Below are positions 33,805 through 41,843 of a stretch of DNA of 64,000 nt, one piece after another. This stretch comes from Actinomyces qiguomingii. GTDB taxonomy: Bacteria > Actinomycetota > Actinomycetes > Actinomycetales > Actinomycetaceae. Both the position numbers and the translations under genes were made by a program. Each line of letters opens with the position of its first letter. Position 1 is the stretch's first letter. The notes below the pieces were generated by a model. That model saw nothing but the letters and a program-made list of their open reading frames with translations, was not told the DNA's origin and searched no databases. The DNA lies in assembly GCF_004102025.1 (NCBI RefSeq), contig NZ_CP025228.1, positions 1,240,001 to 1,304,000 of the forward strand, given 5' to 3'.

Positions 33805-35696
33805 ACCCCACCGTCCCCGCAGCAACCGGCGCCGCCTCGGAACCCGCCCCCGGCGGGCCTCCGTCGCTTGTAGCGGCCAGCGCCGTCGTCGCCGCACTGA
33901 TGCGCGCCGGCGTACAGCAGGTCATCCTCGCCCCCGGCTCCCGTTCCGCACCCCTGGTGCCTGCGCTCGCCGCAGCCGAGAAAGAAGGTGGGCTGCGGGT
34001 GCGCGTGGTCCTTGATGAACGCAGCGCCGGCTACGTGGCGTTGGGCTGCGCCCGGGCCGAGTTGCTGGCCGGGCGCCGCCGCCCAACCGCTGTGGTGACC
34101 ACCTCCGGCACGGCCGTGGCGAACCTGCACCCGGCGGTAGCCGAAGCCGATGCCGCCGGCATCCCACTGTTGTTGGTCACCGCCGATCGTCCCCACGAGG
34201 CGGTTGGCACCGGAGCCAACCAGACCAGTGAGCAGACCCGCATGTTCGGTACGGCACCGCGCTTGGTGGTCGACGTGCCCGCGGACATAACCGCAGACCT
34301 GGGCGATGGGGCAGGCGCCCGTGCCATCGCTGGCCAGGTGCGACGGGGAGTAGATGCAGCCACTGGCCGCCTGACCAACGATCCCGGCCCGGTCCAGCTC
34401 AATGTTCGCTTCCGGCCGCCGCTGGCGCCCGCCCCCGGTGCCGATCGCCAGGCCCCCATGGCATCTGGACACGATGGCCTGTCGGACGGCTGGCCCACCG
34501 GCCGGGACTTCTCGGAATACCCGCATGCGGGAGCCGCCCAGACAGCACCCCGGTCCTCGGCCACTGCCGCGGCACTGTTCCCGCCGGGAGCCGGGGCAGA
34601 CTCCCCCTTGAAGGTCGGGTCCCAGCAGGGGGAGGAACGGGGGATTGTCATCGCCGGTGACAGTGTCGATGCCACCGGCCGGCATGCGCGCGCCCTCGCC
34701 GAGTATCTGGATTGGCCGCTGCTGGCCGAACCGACCTCTGGGGCGCGCGGCGGCCCCCAGGCCATCATCCGGTATGCCGAACTGCTGGCCGACCCCACCG
34801 GCTCTCGGCTCGCCGGACGGGTTGAGCGCGTCGTGGTCGCCGGGCATCCGAGTTTGAGCCGCCAGGTCGGTACCCTGCTCGCCCGCAGTGATCTGCCCAT
34901 TGACGTGCTCACCGCCACTGCCCGCTGGACCGATGTGGCAGGCACGGCCGCCCGCATCGTGCCGCTCGACCGGTTGACGGCGACGCCAACCGATTCCGCA
35001 CTCGGGCAACCGTCCACCGCCGCCCACCTGGCCGCTATCCTCGGACTCGGGATCGGCCCAAGAGACTGGACGCAGGCATGGCGCGACGCCGTAGCGGCCC
35101 TGCCCGCACCGTCCGCACACCCCACCCCGCTCGATGCGGATGCCGTGGTGACCGCAGTGTGGGAGGCGAGCCGTGACCACGATGGCGCGCCCCTGCTCGT
35201 TGTTGGCTCGTCCCTGACCATCCGCCGCCTTGACCGCCTGGCCGCACCCGCCCGTGCGGTCGCTCCGTCCGCAATCGCCAACCGGGGTCTAGCAGGCATC
35301 GACGGCACCCTCGCCACGGCGCTCGGCGTCGCCGTCACTGCCGGCCCCGTACGCGTCGTCGTCGGCGACCTCGCCTTCTTGCACGACGCCATGAGTCTTT
35401 CGTGCGGACGCCTGGAGACCGAGCCCGATCTTCAGGTGGTCGTCGTCGACGACGGCGGGGGCGCCATCTTCTCCACTTTGGAGTACCCGACCGTCACCCC
35501 GCCGGCGGAACTGGCCCGCTACTTCACCACGCCCCAGGCCGCCGACCCGGGCGACCTCGCCGCCGCCCTGGGCGTCAGCGTCCACCGGCCGTCCGGACTC
35601 GACAATCTGCGGGCGCTTCTGGCCGCACCGGTGCGAGGCCGCAGCGTGGTGCACGTACGGGTGTCGACCGCGACGGAGACGACGGCCGTGAGGTGA
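33801..35696 (+). CDS. menD: SEPHCHC synthase (menaquinone biosynthesis protein MenD)
   Basis: Thiamine-diphosphate enzyme condensing isochorismate with 2-oxoglutarate to 2-succinyl-5-enolpyruvyl-6-hydroxy-3-cyclohexene-1-carboxylate. The 631-residue protein shows the N-terminal PYR domain (LAPGSRSAPLVPAL, LDERSAGYVALG, TTSGTAVANLHPAVAEAD), and the C-terminal PP domain with GDLAFLHDAMSL and VVDDGGGAIFSTLE. A disordered insert of about 60 residues (near residues 215-275) makes it longer than typical MenD. GTG start overlaps the menC stop. The partner isochorismate synthase menF lies 6 kb downstream on the other strand. Confidence 0.94.
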   Translation: MNPTVPAATGAASEPAPGGPPSLVAASAVVAALMRAGVQQVILAPGSRSAPLVPALAAAEKEGGLRVRVVLDERSAGYVALGCARAELLAGRRRPTAVVTTSGTAVANLHPAVAEADAAGIPLLLVTADRPHEAVGTGANQTSEQTRMFGTAPRLVVDVPADITADLGDGAGARAIAGQVRRGVDAATGRLTNDPGPVQLNVRFRPPLAPAPGADRQAPMASGHDGLSDGWPTGRDFSEYPHAGAAQTAPRSSATAAALFPPGAGADSPLKVGSQQGEERGIVIAGDSVDATGRHARALAEYLDWPLLAEPTSGARGGPQAIIRYAELLADPTGSRLAGRVERVVVAGHPSLSRQVGTLLARSDLPIDVLTATARWTDVAGTAARIVPLDRLTATPTDSALGQPSTAAHLAAILGLGIGPRDWTQAWRDAVAALPAPSAHPTPLDADAVVTAVWEASRDHDGAPLLVVGSSLTIRRLDRLAAPARAVAPSAIANRGLAGIDGTLATALGVAVTAGPVRVVVGDLAFLHDAMSLSCGRLETEPDLQVVVVDDGGGAIFSTLEYPTVTPPAELARYFTTPQAADPGDLAAALGVSVHRPSGLDNLRALLAAPVRGRSVVHVRVSTATETTAVR

Positions 35697-35890
35697 TAGT
35701 GACCATACTTGGCATAAAGGCTCATCACGATCACGGATCGCGGAGAATGATGGGGATGTGGTGTGGAGACTCCGTGCCGCACGGCAGAGCTTACAGCCAA
35801 GTCCCAGACTAGTGTCGGAGACGGCCCAGGTCAGAAGTATTGGGTGAAAACCGTTTAAAAGAGCGGGCCGGAGGCCCGAGGAGGAGAGAC
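35697..35890 (+). promoter_or_regulatory. htrA upstream region
   Basis: A 194-bp gap between menD and the HtrA gene, relatively A+T-rich around 35840-35860. A GGTC-N19-CGTTT pair (GG at 35829, CGTTT at 35852) loosely resembles an ECF sigma-factor promoter, as often found at htrA genes, but the -35 match is poor. A GGGCC/GGCCC stem lies just before the GAGGAGAG ribosome site. Confidence 0.3.
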
Positions 35891-37504
35891 ATGAGCACGA
35901 ACGACCCATTTGGCCCGTCAGGTGACGCCGAGCAGCCGTCAGGTGACGCCACCCAGTCACTTCCCGGCGGCGCCGCACCCCACCGTGCGGACTCCGGTTA
36001 CGGCACTGCCGACACAAGCAGCAGTTACGGCAGCAGTGCGGGTTACAGCGGCTCCGGCTCCTCGCCTTACACTTCTGCGCCCCAGCCGCCCGCGGGTTAC
36101 AACTTCGGTCGCGCCTCCGCCTCGGCACCAGGGGCCTCCGCCTACCCGTCGTCTCAGCAGTCCGGCTATGGCTCTACCGCAGACCGGAGCTCCGACAGGA
36201 CCGGCTACCAAGGCTCCTACCAGCCTCCCAGTGTTCAGAGCTCCAGCGCAGCCGGCGCAGGCCAGCCCCCCTATCAGTCCTTAACGCCCTCCGGCCCTGA
36301 GCCGGGCGGCCGCCGGCACGGGCCGGGCTGGGGCGGTGTTGTAGCCATCTCCCTGGTCACCGCGCTGCTGGCATCCGGAGGCGCCGTAGCCGCCGTGCAC
36401 TACCTGGACGACGGCGACGAAACCGCCTCTTCCTCAGCCCCCACGGCGATCGCTACCGGCGCCACGACTCAGAAGGTCTCCTCAACCGGCACAGCCCCCG
36501 ACTGGGAGGCTGTAACCGCGGCCGTGTCCAACGCCGTCGTCTCCATCACTGTCGCCAGCAACGACGGTTATTCGGTCGGCTCCGGAGTGATCTACGACGC
36601 CAACGGCCATATCCTCACCAATCATCACGTGGTGGCCGGTGCATCGCAGATTCAGGTGGCGCTTGCGGACGGGCGCATCTACGAGGCACAAACCACCGGC
36701 ACCGACCCGACCACTGACCTGGCCGTCATTGAACTGGTGGCAGCTCCGGACGACCTTACGGTCGCCCAGTTCGGCGACTCTGACAATCTGGTCACCGGTC
36801 AGGACGTCATGGCGATCGGCAATCCGCTGGGGCTGTCCTCCACGGCCACCACTGGCATCATCTCCGCCCTGGACCGTCCGGTGGTGACTGTTCAGGAGGA
36901 GACCGATACCTCCGACCAGAGCCAGGGCGGCTCATCTCTTTCGGATCAGCTCAGCGGGCTGTTGGGTCAGTCGCAGACCACGACGACCATGCAGTACACC
37001 AACGCCATCCAAATTGATGCCGCGATCAATCATGGCAACTCCGGCGGTCCGTTGTTCGACGACACCGGCGCCGTCATTGGCATCACCAGCTCGATTCAGT
37101 CAATGCCCACCGGATCCGGAGGCGACTCCGGGTCGATCGGCCTCGGTTTCGCTATTCCCGGCAATCTGGCGCAGAAGATCGCCGATCAGCTAATTGAGTC
37201 AGGGAAGGCCACTCACGCCTACCTGGGTGTGGCGATCGGCAACGGCAGTGCCACCACCAAGGATGGCGTCACCCGCGGCGGCGCCGAGGTCGGCACCGTC
37301 GAGTCCGGTTCACCCGCTGGTGAGGCCGGCGTCAAAGAGGGCGACGTCATCACCGCGATCGATGGGAAGGCCACCAACCAGGCCGCTGCCGTGACCGGCT
37401 TCGTGCGCCAGTACTCGGCGGGTGACCAGGTGACCTTGACGATCATCCGGGACGGTGAGGAGATCGAGGTCCCCGTGACGCTTAAGGAGCGCGAGGACTC
37501 CTGA
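35891..37504 (+). CDS. HtrA-family membrane-anchored serine protease with PDZ domain
   Basis: Envelope quality-control protease, 537 residues. Residues 1-140 are a disordered Ser/Gly/Tyr/Pro-rich cytoplasmic tail; a single membrane helix follows at about 153-172; then a trypsin-like domain with the catalytic triad His246 (TNHHVV), Asp276 (TTDLAVIEL) and Ser384 (GNSGGPLFDD); then a C-terminal PDZ domain (about 435-525, VESGSPAGEAGVKEGDVITAIDG). The architecture matches actinobacterial HtrA/PepD proteins, which act outside the membrane on misfolded exported proteins. The ATG at 35891 has GGAGAG upstream; an in-frame ATG at 35840 is less well supported. A repeat array and a strong hairpin follow the stop. 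Confidence 0.93.
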   Translation: MSTNDPFGPSGDAEQPSGDATQSLPGGAAPHRADSGYGTADTSSSYGSSAGYSGSGSSPYTSAPQPPAGYNFGRASASAPGASAYPSSQQSGYGSTADRSSDRTGYQGSYQPPSVQSSSAAGAGQPPYQSLTPSGPEPGGRRHGPGWGGVVAISLVTALLASGGAVAAVHYLDDGDETASSSAPTAIATGATTQKVSSTGTAPDWEAVTAAVSNAVVSITVASNDGYSVGSGVIYDANGHILTNHHVVAGASQIQVALADGRIYEAQTTGTDPTTDLAVIELVAAPDDLTVAQFGDSDNLVTGQDVMAIGNPLGLSSTATTGIISALDRPVVTVQEETDTSDQSQGGSSLSDQLSGLLGQSQTTTTMQYTNAIQIDAAINHGNSGGPLFDDTGAVIGITSSIQSMPTGSGGDSGSIGLGFAIPGNLAQKIADQLIESGKATHAYLGVAIGNGSATTKDGVTRGGAEVGTVESGSPAGEAGVKEGDVITAIDGKATNQAAAVTGFVRQYSAGDQVTLTIIRDGEEIEVPVTLKEREDS

Positions 37505-37516
37505 CCGCTCCCTTCG

Positions 37517-37572
37517 CGAGTTCGGTCGACGTTACTGCCGAGTTCGGTCGACGTTACTGCCGAGTTCGGTTG
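37517..37572 (+). repeat. two and a half copies of the 22-bp repeat family
   Basis: CGAGTTCGGTCGACGTTACTGC occurs at 37517-37538 and 37539-37560, with a third, partial copy from 37561. It starts 12 bp after the htrA stop codon. Same core and same period as the arrays at 4654 and 63371. Confidence 0.9.
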
Positions 37573-37608
37573 ATCTGGCGAGTTGAGTGCGCTCGCGGAG
37601 TTGGTGGA

Positions 37609-37641
37609 CCGGTGCCCTTGATAACGTTTCAAGGGCACCGG
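37609..37641. terminator. strong hairpin downstream of htrA
   Basis: A perfect 13-bp stem (CCGGTGCCCTTGA at 37609-37621 pairing with TCAAGGGCACCGG at 37629-37641) around a 7-nt loop, about 105 bp after the htrA stop. No T-run follows. It probably terminates htrA transcription. Confidence 0.7.
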
Positions 37642-37877
37642 TCGTTGATGAACTTGACGCCGTGATGCCTCCTCTTGGCTCGCCATGGACCTGCTCGATC
37701 TGGCATCGGCCGCGAGGCTGGCCGCGGCCCGCGAGTTGCGCATATCCGAGCTACTGTCGACGACGGCGGTGTCGGCCGGGTGATCATGGAACCCGCGGCG
37801 CAGCGTCTGGATCTCACCCGGCGCACTGTCCACCGCCAGGCCCTACGATTTCCGCCACCGTGCCATCGAGGCCTACC
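37642..37877 (+). other. non-coding stretch, possibly a decayed gene
   Basis: No intact gene is present. Protein-like fragments appear in different plus-strand frames: ATGGACCTGCTCGATCTGGC begins a 32-codon stretch (MDLLDLASAARLAAARELRI), and RPYDFRHRAIEAYLTSDWPW ends at a TAG near 37900. This looks like the remnant of a frameshifted gene, but I do not recognise the family. The end of the minus-strand TetR gene overlaps the last bases of the second fragment. Confidence 0.35.
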
Positions 37878-38510
37878 TCACCTCGGACTGGCCCTGGTAG
37901 CCCCCGGGCCATGCGGTCCCAGAGCCGAGCGCAGCGCCGGTGCCAGTTGCGCCACGACGGCGTCGGCCGGCAGCGAGGCGACCGGCTCGAGCCGCAGCAG
38001 GTAGCGGGTCAGGAATAGGCCGGAGAAGATCGTGGCCGCCGCGGCCGCTCGCCGTCCGGCGTCCACACCCCCGATGTACTCGTTCAGGCGCCCGACCACC
38101 TCCGTGTTCAGATATTCCCGCAGTACCCGCAGCGCGGCCTCGGAGGTGAGGGCATCGGCGAACAGGCGGGCGAGCCCGTCGCGATAGCCGGGGCGGTCCC
38201 ACGCGGACAGTGCCGCGCGCAAAAGCGCCGGTGCCAGGTGCTCCGGCGCCACCTTGGCGGAGACGATGTCGAAGCCCCGCGCCGGGCTCAGTGCCAGCTC
38301 CGCGACCGCGCGGAAAAGTCCCTCCTTGGAACCGAAATAGTAGGTGATCAGGGAGTGGTCAACATCGGCCCGCGCCGCGATCGAACGCAGCGACGTGCCG
38401 GCGTAGCCGTCCTGTTCGAAGCGCTCTCGGGCGGCGGCCAGAATCCGCTCACGGGTGTTCGAGGGTCCGGAGGGGCGCCCCCGCCTTTTATTCACCACAG
38501 TGGAAATCAT
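37878..38510 (-). CDS. TetR-family transcriptional regulator
   Basis: A 210-residue repressor-type regulator with an N-terminal TetR helix-turn-helix (TRERILAAARERFEQDGYAGTS then IAARADVDHSLITYYFGSKEGLF, about residues 18-64) and a C-terminal ligand-binding domain of the TetR_C class (PGYRDGLARLFADAL). It is divergent from a three-gene ABC-2 exporter, with only 27 bp between the start codons. The usual inference is that it represses that exporter until a ligand binds. The ATG at 38510 is chosen because an upstream in-frame ATG (38618) would run into the exporter gene. Confidence 0.9.
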   Translation of the reverse strand: MISTVVNKRRGRPSGPSNTRERILAAARERFEQDGYAGTSLRSIAARADVDHSLITYYFGSKEGLFRAVAELALSPARGFDIVSAKVAPEHLAPALLRAALSAWDRPGYRDGLARLFADALTSEAALRVLREYLNTEVVGRLNEYIGGVDAGRRAAAAATIFSGLFLTRYLLRLEPVASLPADAVVAQLAPALRSALGPHGPGATRASPR

Positions 38511-38537
38511 GGCGCGCGCCGGGGTTCCCTGGCAAGC
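38511..38537. promoter_or_regulatory. 27-bp divergent intergenic region, likely TetR operator area
   Basis: Only 27 bp separate the TetR and ABC-ATPase start codons, including the palindrome GGCGCGCGCC (38511-38520). Any promoters must overlap the 5' coding regions or be leaderless. GGCGCGCGCC is a plausible half of an operator, but it is low in complexity. Confidence 0.35.
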
Positions 38538-39524
38538 ATGAGCCCTTCGGAAACCCTCGCCATCAGCCCCTCGGAAACTCCCGCCATCAGCTTCCGTGAG
38601 TTGCGCATGGAGTTCCACGGCCGCCGATCCCGGCCCCTGGTCGCGCTCGACTCGCTCACCCTCGACGTTGCCCCCGGCCAGGTCTTCGGCCTGTTAGGCC
38701 CCAACGGCTCCGGGAAGACCACCTCGGTCAATCTGCTGTGCGGCCTGCTGCGTCCCACCCGTGGCACCGTGCTAGTGGAGGGCATCGACGTGCGCACCGA
38801 CGTGACCGCGGTCAGGGAACGCCTGGGCGTAGTCCCCCAGGAGACCGCCCTGTACAACGACCTGAGCGCCGACGAGAACCTTTCCTTCCACGCCCGCCTG
38901 TACGGCGTTGCCCGTGCGCAGCGCCGCGCCCGCATCAACGAGGTCCTCGAACTCGTCGGCCTGACGGAGCGTCGCGGTGACCGCGTGGGCACCTATTCCG
39001 GGGGCATGCAGCGCCGTCTCGCCCTGGCCCGGGCGCTGCTGACCCAGCCGAGCGTCGTCGTCCTGGACGAACCCACACTCGGGGTGGACGTGCAGTCCCG
39101 TGCCGCCCTATGGGAACGCGTACGACGCATAGCCTCTGACGGCGGCACGGTGCTGCTGACCACGAACTACATGGAGGAGGCGCAGGCGCTGGCGGACAAC
39201 CTCGCCGTCCTCGACCACGGCGCGCTGATCGCCACCGGCACCCCCGACGAACTGCGCGGACGCCTCGGCAAGACCTTCATAGACGTGCGGTCCAGCTATC
39301 GCGATCCCGGACTCGAGCAGCTGTCCGGCGTCACGGGAGCCGCCTGGCACGACGGCGTCGCCGCGGTGGCCGCGGACGGTTCCCCGGCCACCACCCGCGC
39401 CATCCTCGACTGGTTCGCCGAGCACGATCCCGGGTCCACGCTGGTGGGGGTGCGCCGCCCCGACCTCAACGACGTGTTCCTGGACCTGACCGGCAAGGCG
39501 TTGCGCGACGGGGGAGAGTCATGA
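38538..39524 (+). CDS. ABC-2 exporter ATP-binding protein (DrrA-like)
   Basis: ATPase of a drug or lipid exporter, 328 residues: Walker A GPNGSGKTT, Q-loop VVPQETALYNDLSADEN, signature YSGGMQRRLALARALL, Walker B VVVLDEPTLGVD, His-switch region TTNYMEEAQ, and a C-terminal regulatory domain typical of DrrA/CcmA-type subunits. The first 18 residues contain a tandem duplication (SPSETLAI and SPSETPAI) from a 24-bp repeat at about 38541-38588. The ATG overlaps nothing upstream; the stop overlaps the first permease gene (ATGA). It is expressed divergently from a TetR gene. Confidence 0.92.
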   Translation: MSPSETLAISPSETPAISFRELRMEFHGRRSRPLVALDSLTLDVAPGQVFGLLGPNGSGKTTSVNLLCGLLRPTRGTVLVEGIDVRTDVTAVRERLGVVPQETALYNDLSADENLSFHARLYGVARAQRRARINEVLELVGLTERRGDRVGTYSGGMQRRLALARALLTQPSVVVLDEPTLGVDVQSRAALWERVRRIASDGGTVLLTTNYMEEAQALADNLAVLDHGALIATGTPDELRGRLGKTFIDVRSSYRDPGLEQLSGVTGAAWHDGVAAVAADGSPATTRAILDWFAEHDPGSTLVGVRRPDLNDVFLDLTGKALRDGGES

Positions 39525-40651
39525 CCGGTATCCGGGCCGCCGTCGCCATCGCGGTCAAGGACTGGACCAGGTTCGTGCGCCAACCCTTCCTCATGGTCAT
39601 CAGCGTGGTCATTCCGTTGGTGTTCATCTTCTTCTACTCCCTGGTAATCCCCGTATCCAACAACAACCCGATCATGATCGCCGACCTGGACGGCGGTCCC
39701 GTAGCCGAGCGTCTGAGCGAGGTCATGCGCACCATCCACTCCGATGAGGGCCCCTACTACGATGTGCGCACCACCGACCCCGAAACCGCGCTAAAGGCCT
39801 TCGATGACGCCGAGGTGCTCGCCGTCGTCATCATTCCGGACGGGTTCTCCCAGGCCGTCGCCGCCGGGGACGCCCGGGTGGAGCTGCGGCTGAACAACAT
39901 CAACTCCGACTACTCCAAGAACCTGCGGCTACGCCTGGACGCGGCGGTAGGGGCGCTCAATGAGGAACTGGCCGGTACGGTGGTGGAGGTGGAGGAGACC
40001 CGCCGGTTGCCCACCGACCCCACCATGCTCGGCTACATCTCCACCAGTCTGCTCCTGTTCGGCTGTCTGTACGCCGCCATGGTCAACACCGGTCTGCAGA
40101 TCGCCGCGGAGTGGAATGACCGCACCGTCAAGAACCTGTTGCTGGCGCCGCTCGGACGTGGCGCGCTCGTGGCGGGCAAGGTGATCGCGGGCCTGGGGCA
40201 GTCGCTGGCGTCGGTGGCTCTGGTGCTGCTTGTGCTCGTGGTCGGCTTCGACTTCCGGCCCAGCGGCAGCCTGCTGGCCATGGCGGGCATCATCGGGGTG
40301 GTGCTGCTCATGGGGGCGGGCATCGGCATGGTGGTCGGAGTCGCCTCGAAGAAGACCCTGGCGACGGCGTCGGGCCTGATCACTGCGGCGGTGGCCCTCT
40401 TCCTGGTCTCCGGGAACGAGGAGTCCATGCGCGGGCTCGCCTGGGGGCAGCCGATCACCGCGCTGTGGCAGCTGTCCCGGACACTGCCCACTACCTACGC
40501 CTTCATGAGTGCCCGCAGCATCTTCCTAACCGGTGACGTGTCAGATCTGGCCCGCAACCTCGTCATCGTGCTGATTTCAACGGCGGCGATTCTGGGCCTG
40601 GCCGGATGGCTGCTGCGCCGCGCCTATACCCACCTGACGGGAGGACAGTGA
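39521..40651 (+). CDS. ABC-2 type exporter permease 1
   Basis: A 376-residue ABC-2 membrane subunit: one N-terminal helix (about residues 21-43), a long extracytoplasmic domain to about residue 170, then five C-terminal helices (starting MLGYISTSLLLFGCLYAAMVNTG) with the conserved ERND-like segment EWNDRTVKNLLLAPLGRGALVAGK. This matches the YhhJ/NatB-like permease architecture. The start overlaps the ATPase stop and its own stop overlaps the next permease (GTGA), so the three form one operon and probably one heterodimeric pump. Substrate unknown. Confidence 0.9.
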   Translation: MTGIRAAVAIAVKDWTRFVRQPFLMVISVVIPLVFIFFYSLVIPVSNNNPIMIADLDGGPVAERLSEVMRTIHSDEGPYYDVRTTDPETALKAFDDAEVLAVVIIPDGFSQAVAAGDARVELRLNNINSDYSKNLRLRLDAAVGALNEELAGTVVEVEETRRLPTDPTMLGYISTSLLLFGCLYAAMVNTGLQIAAEWNDRTVKNLLLAPLGRGALVAGKVIAGLGQSLASVALVLLVLVVGFDFRPSGSLLAMAGIIGVVLLMGAGIGMVVGVASKKTLATASGLITAAVALFLVSGNEESMRGLAWGQPITALWQLSRTLPTTYAFMSARSIFLTGDVSDLARNLVIVLISTAAILGLAGWLLRRAYTHLTGGQ

Positions 40652-41811
40652 AACAGGCCATGAAGCGGATCAACCAGACACACCGAATCTCGGGGCACAT
40701 CTCGGGGCACTTGGACCGCGTGGGTGCCGTCGCCCGCAAGGACGTGCGGCAATGGGCCCGCGACCGGCAGGCCCTTGCCGGCCCCATGCTCATTCCGCTG
40801 GTACTGATGTTCCTGTGCGGCATCCTGTTCGGCTTCGGCGGGGACGAGTGGAACATCGGACTGGTCAACGAGGGACAGGGCCCCCACGCGGCTGCCTTCG
40901 AGGCGGAGATCCGCGATCTACGCAGCAACATCAGCCCCTACTTCCGCGTGGTGACCACCGACGCCGAGCGGGCCGAACAGTTGGTGGACGGCGGCCGTCT
41001 GCACCTGGTGGTCACCATCCCCGCCGACTTCGACGAGCGCGTTGAGGCGGGACAGACGCCGGTGCTGCACACCAGGACCTACAACATCAACACCGACATG
41101 ATGAAGAACGCCCGCCTGCGGCTGACCCGCGCGATACAGGACTACGCCGCCGCGCAGGTGCCCGGGGCGGCGCCGGTCACCGTAACCCAGACGACCACTC
41201 GTCCAAGCGACGTGTGGCGACGAACCTTCATCGGACACAGCGCGGTCGTGCTCGCGGTCATGGTCGGCTCCGCCCTTAACGCCGCGATCATGGTCGCGCG
41301 CGAATGGGAGCACCGCACGGTCAAGGAGGTGCGGCTCGCGCCGCGGCCCCTGGGCGATGTCACCGCCGGAACACTGGTAGCCGCCGTCATCGCCGGAGGC
41401 GTCAGCACCCTGGTCACGCTGGCGGTCGCCGCGGCCGTCTTCGGGGTACGCATTCCCGTGGGGCGCCTGCCGGTGCTGGCGGGGCTGGCCGCATTGACCT
41501 CGCTGGCGTGCGCCGGGCTCGGCGTCGCCATCGGTGCCTGGCTGCGGGACTACCGCACCGTGCAGCCACTGCTCATGATCACCTTTGCGGGATCGTTCTT
41601 CGCCTCGGGCGGGTTTTCCTCGCTTGCCACCCTGCCCCGCGCGGTGCAGACATTCGACAGGTTCTGGCCGCCGGCCTATGTGTTCGAGACCATGCAGGCC
41701 CAGGCGTGGATGGCCGCGCCACCCCCGGCAGTGCCGGTGCTGATCGGCTGCGGGGTGGCCGCCGCGGCGGGGGTGGGGATCGGGGCGTGGACCCTGCACC
41801 GGCGGCTCTAG
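40648..41811 (+). CDS. ABC-2 type exporter permease 2
   Basis: Second membrane subunit, 387 residues, paralogous to permease 1: N-terminal helix near residues 50-70, extracytoplasmic domain (GLVNEGQGPHAAAFEAEIRDL) and five C-terminal helices with the matching segment EWEHRTVKEVRLAPRPLGDVTAGT. The pair with permease 1 suggests a heterodimer. The GTG at 40648 overlaps the previous stop and lies behind GAGGAC; an in-frame ATG at 40660 is an alternative. The gene ends 32 bp from convergent menF. Confidence 0.9.
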   Translation: MKQAMKRINQTHRISGHISGHLDRVGAVARKDVRQWARDRQALAGPMLIPLVLMFLCGILFGFGGDEWNIGLVNEGQGPHAAAFEAEIRDLRSNISPYFRVVTTDAERAEQLVDGGRLHLVVTIPADFDERVEAGQTPVLHTRTYNINTDMMKNARLRLTRAIQDYAAAQVPGAAPVTVTQTTTRPSDVWRRTFIGHSAVVLAVMVGSALNAAIMVAREWEHRTVKEVRLAPRPLGDVTAGTLVAAVIAGGVSTLVTLAVAAAVFGVRIPVGRLPVLAGLAALTSLACAGLGVAIGAWLRDYRTVQPLLMITFAGSFFASGGFSSLATLPRAVQTFDRFWPPAYVFETMQAQAWMAAPPPAVPVLIGCGVAAAAGVGIGAWTLHRRL

Positions 41812-41843
41812 GTGGAGGCGTCCGGTCCGGCACTGCTGGACGG

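Noticed and set aside
33288..35180. Long minus-strand open frame opposite menC-menD (630 codons)
   Set aside because: It is antisense to two clearly conserved enzymes; its composition is Gly/Arg/Ala-rich with no domain, as expected for a shadow frame in high-G+C DNA.
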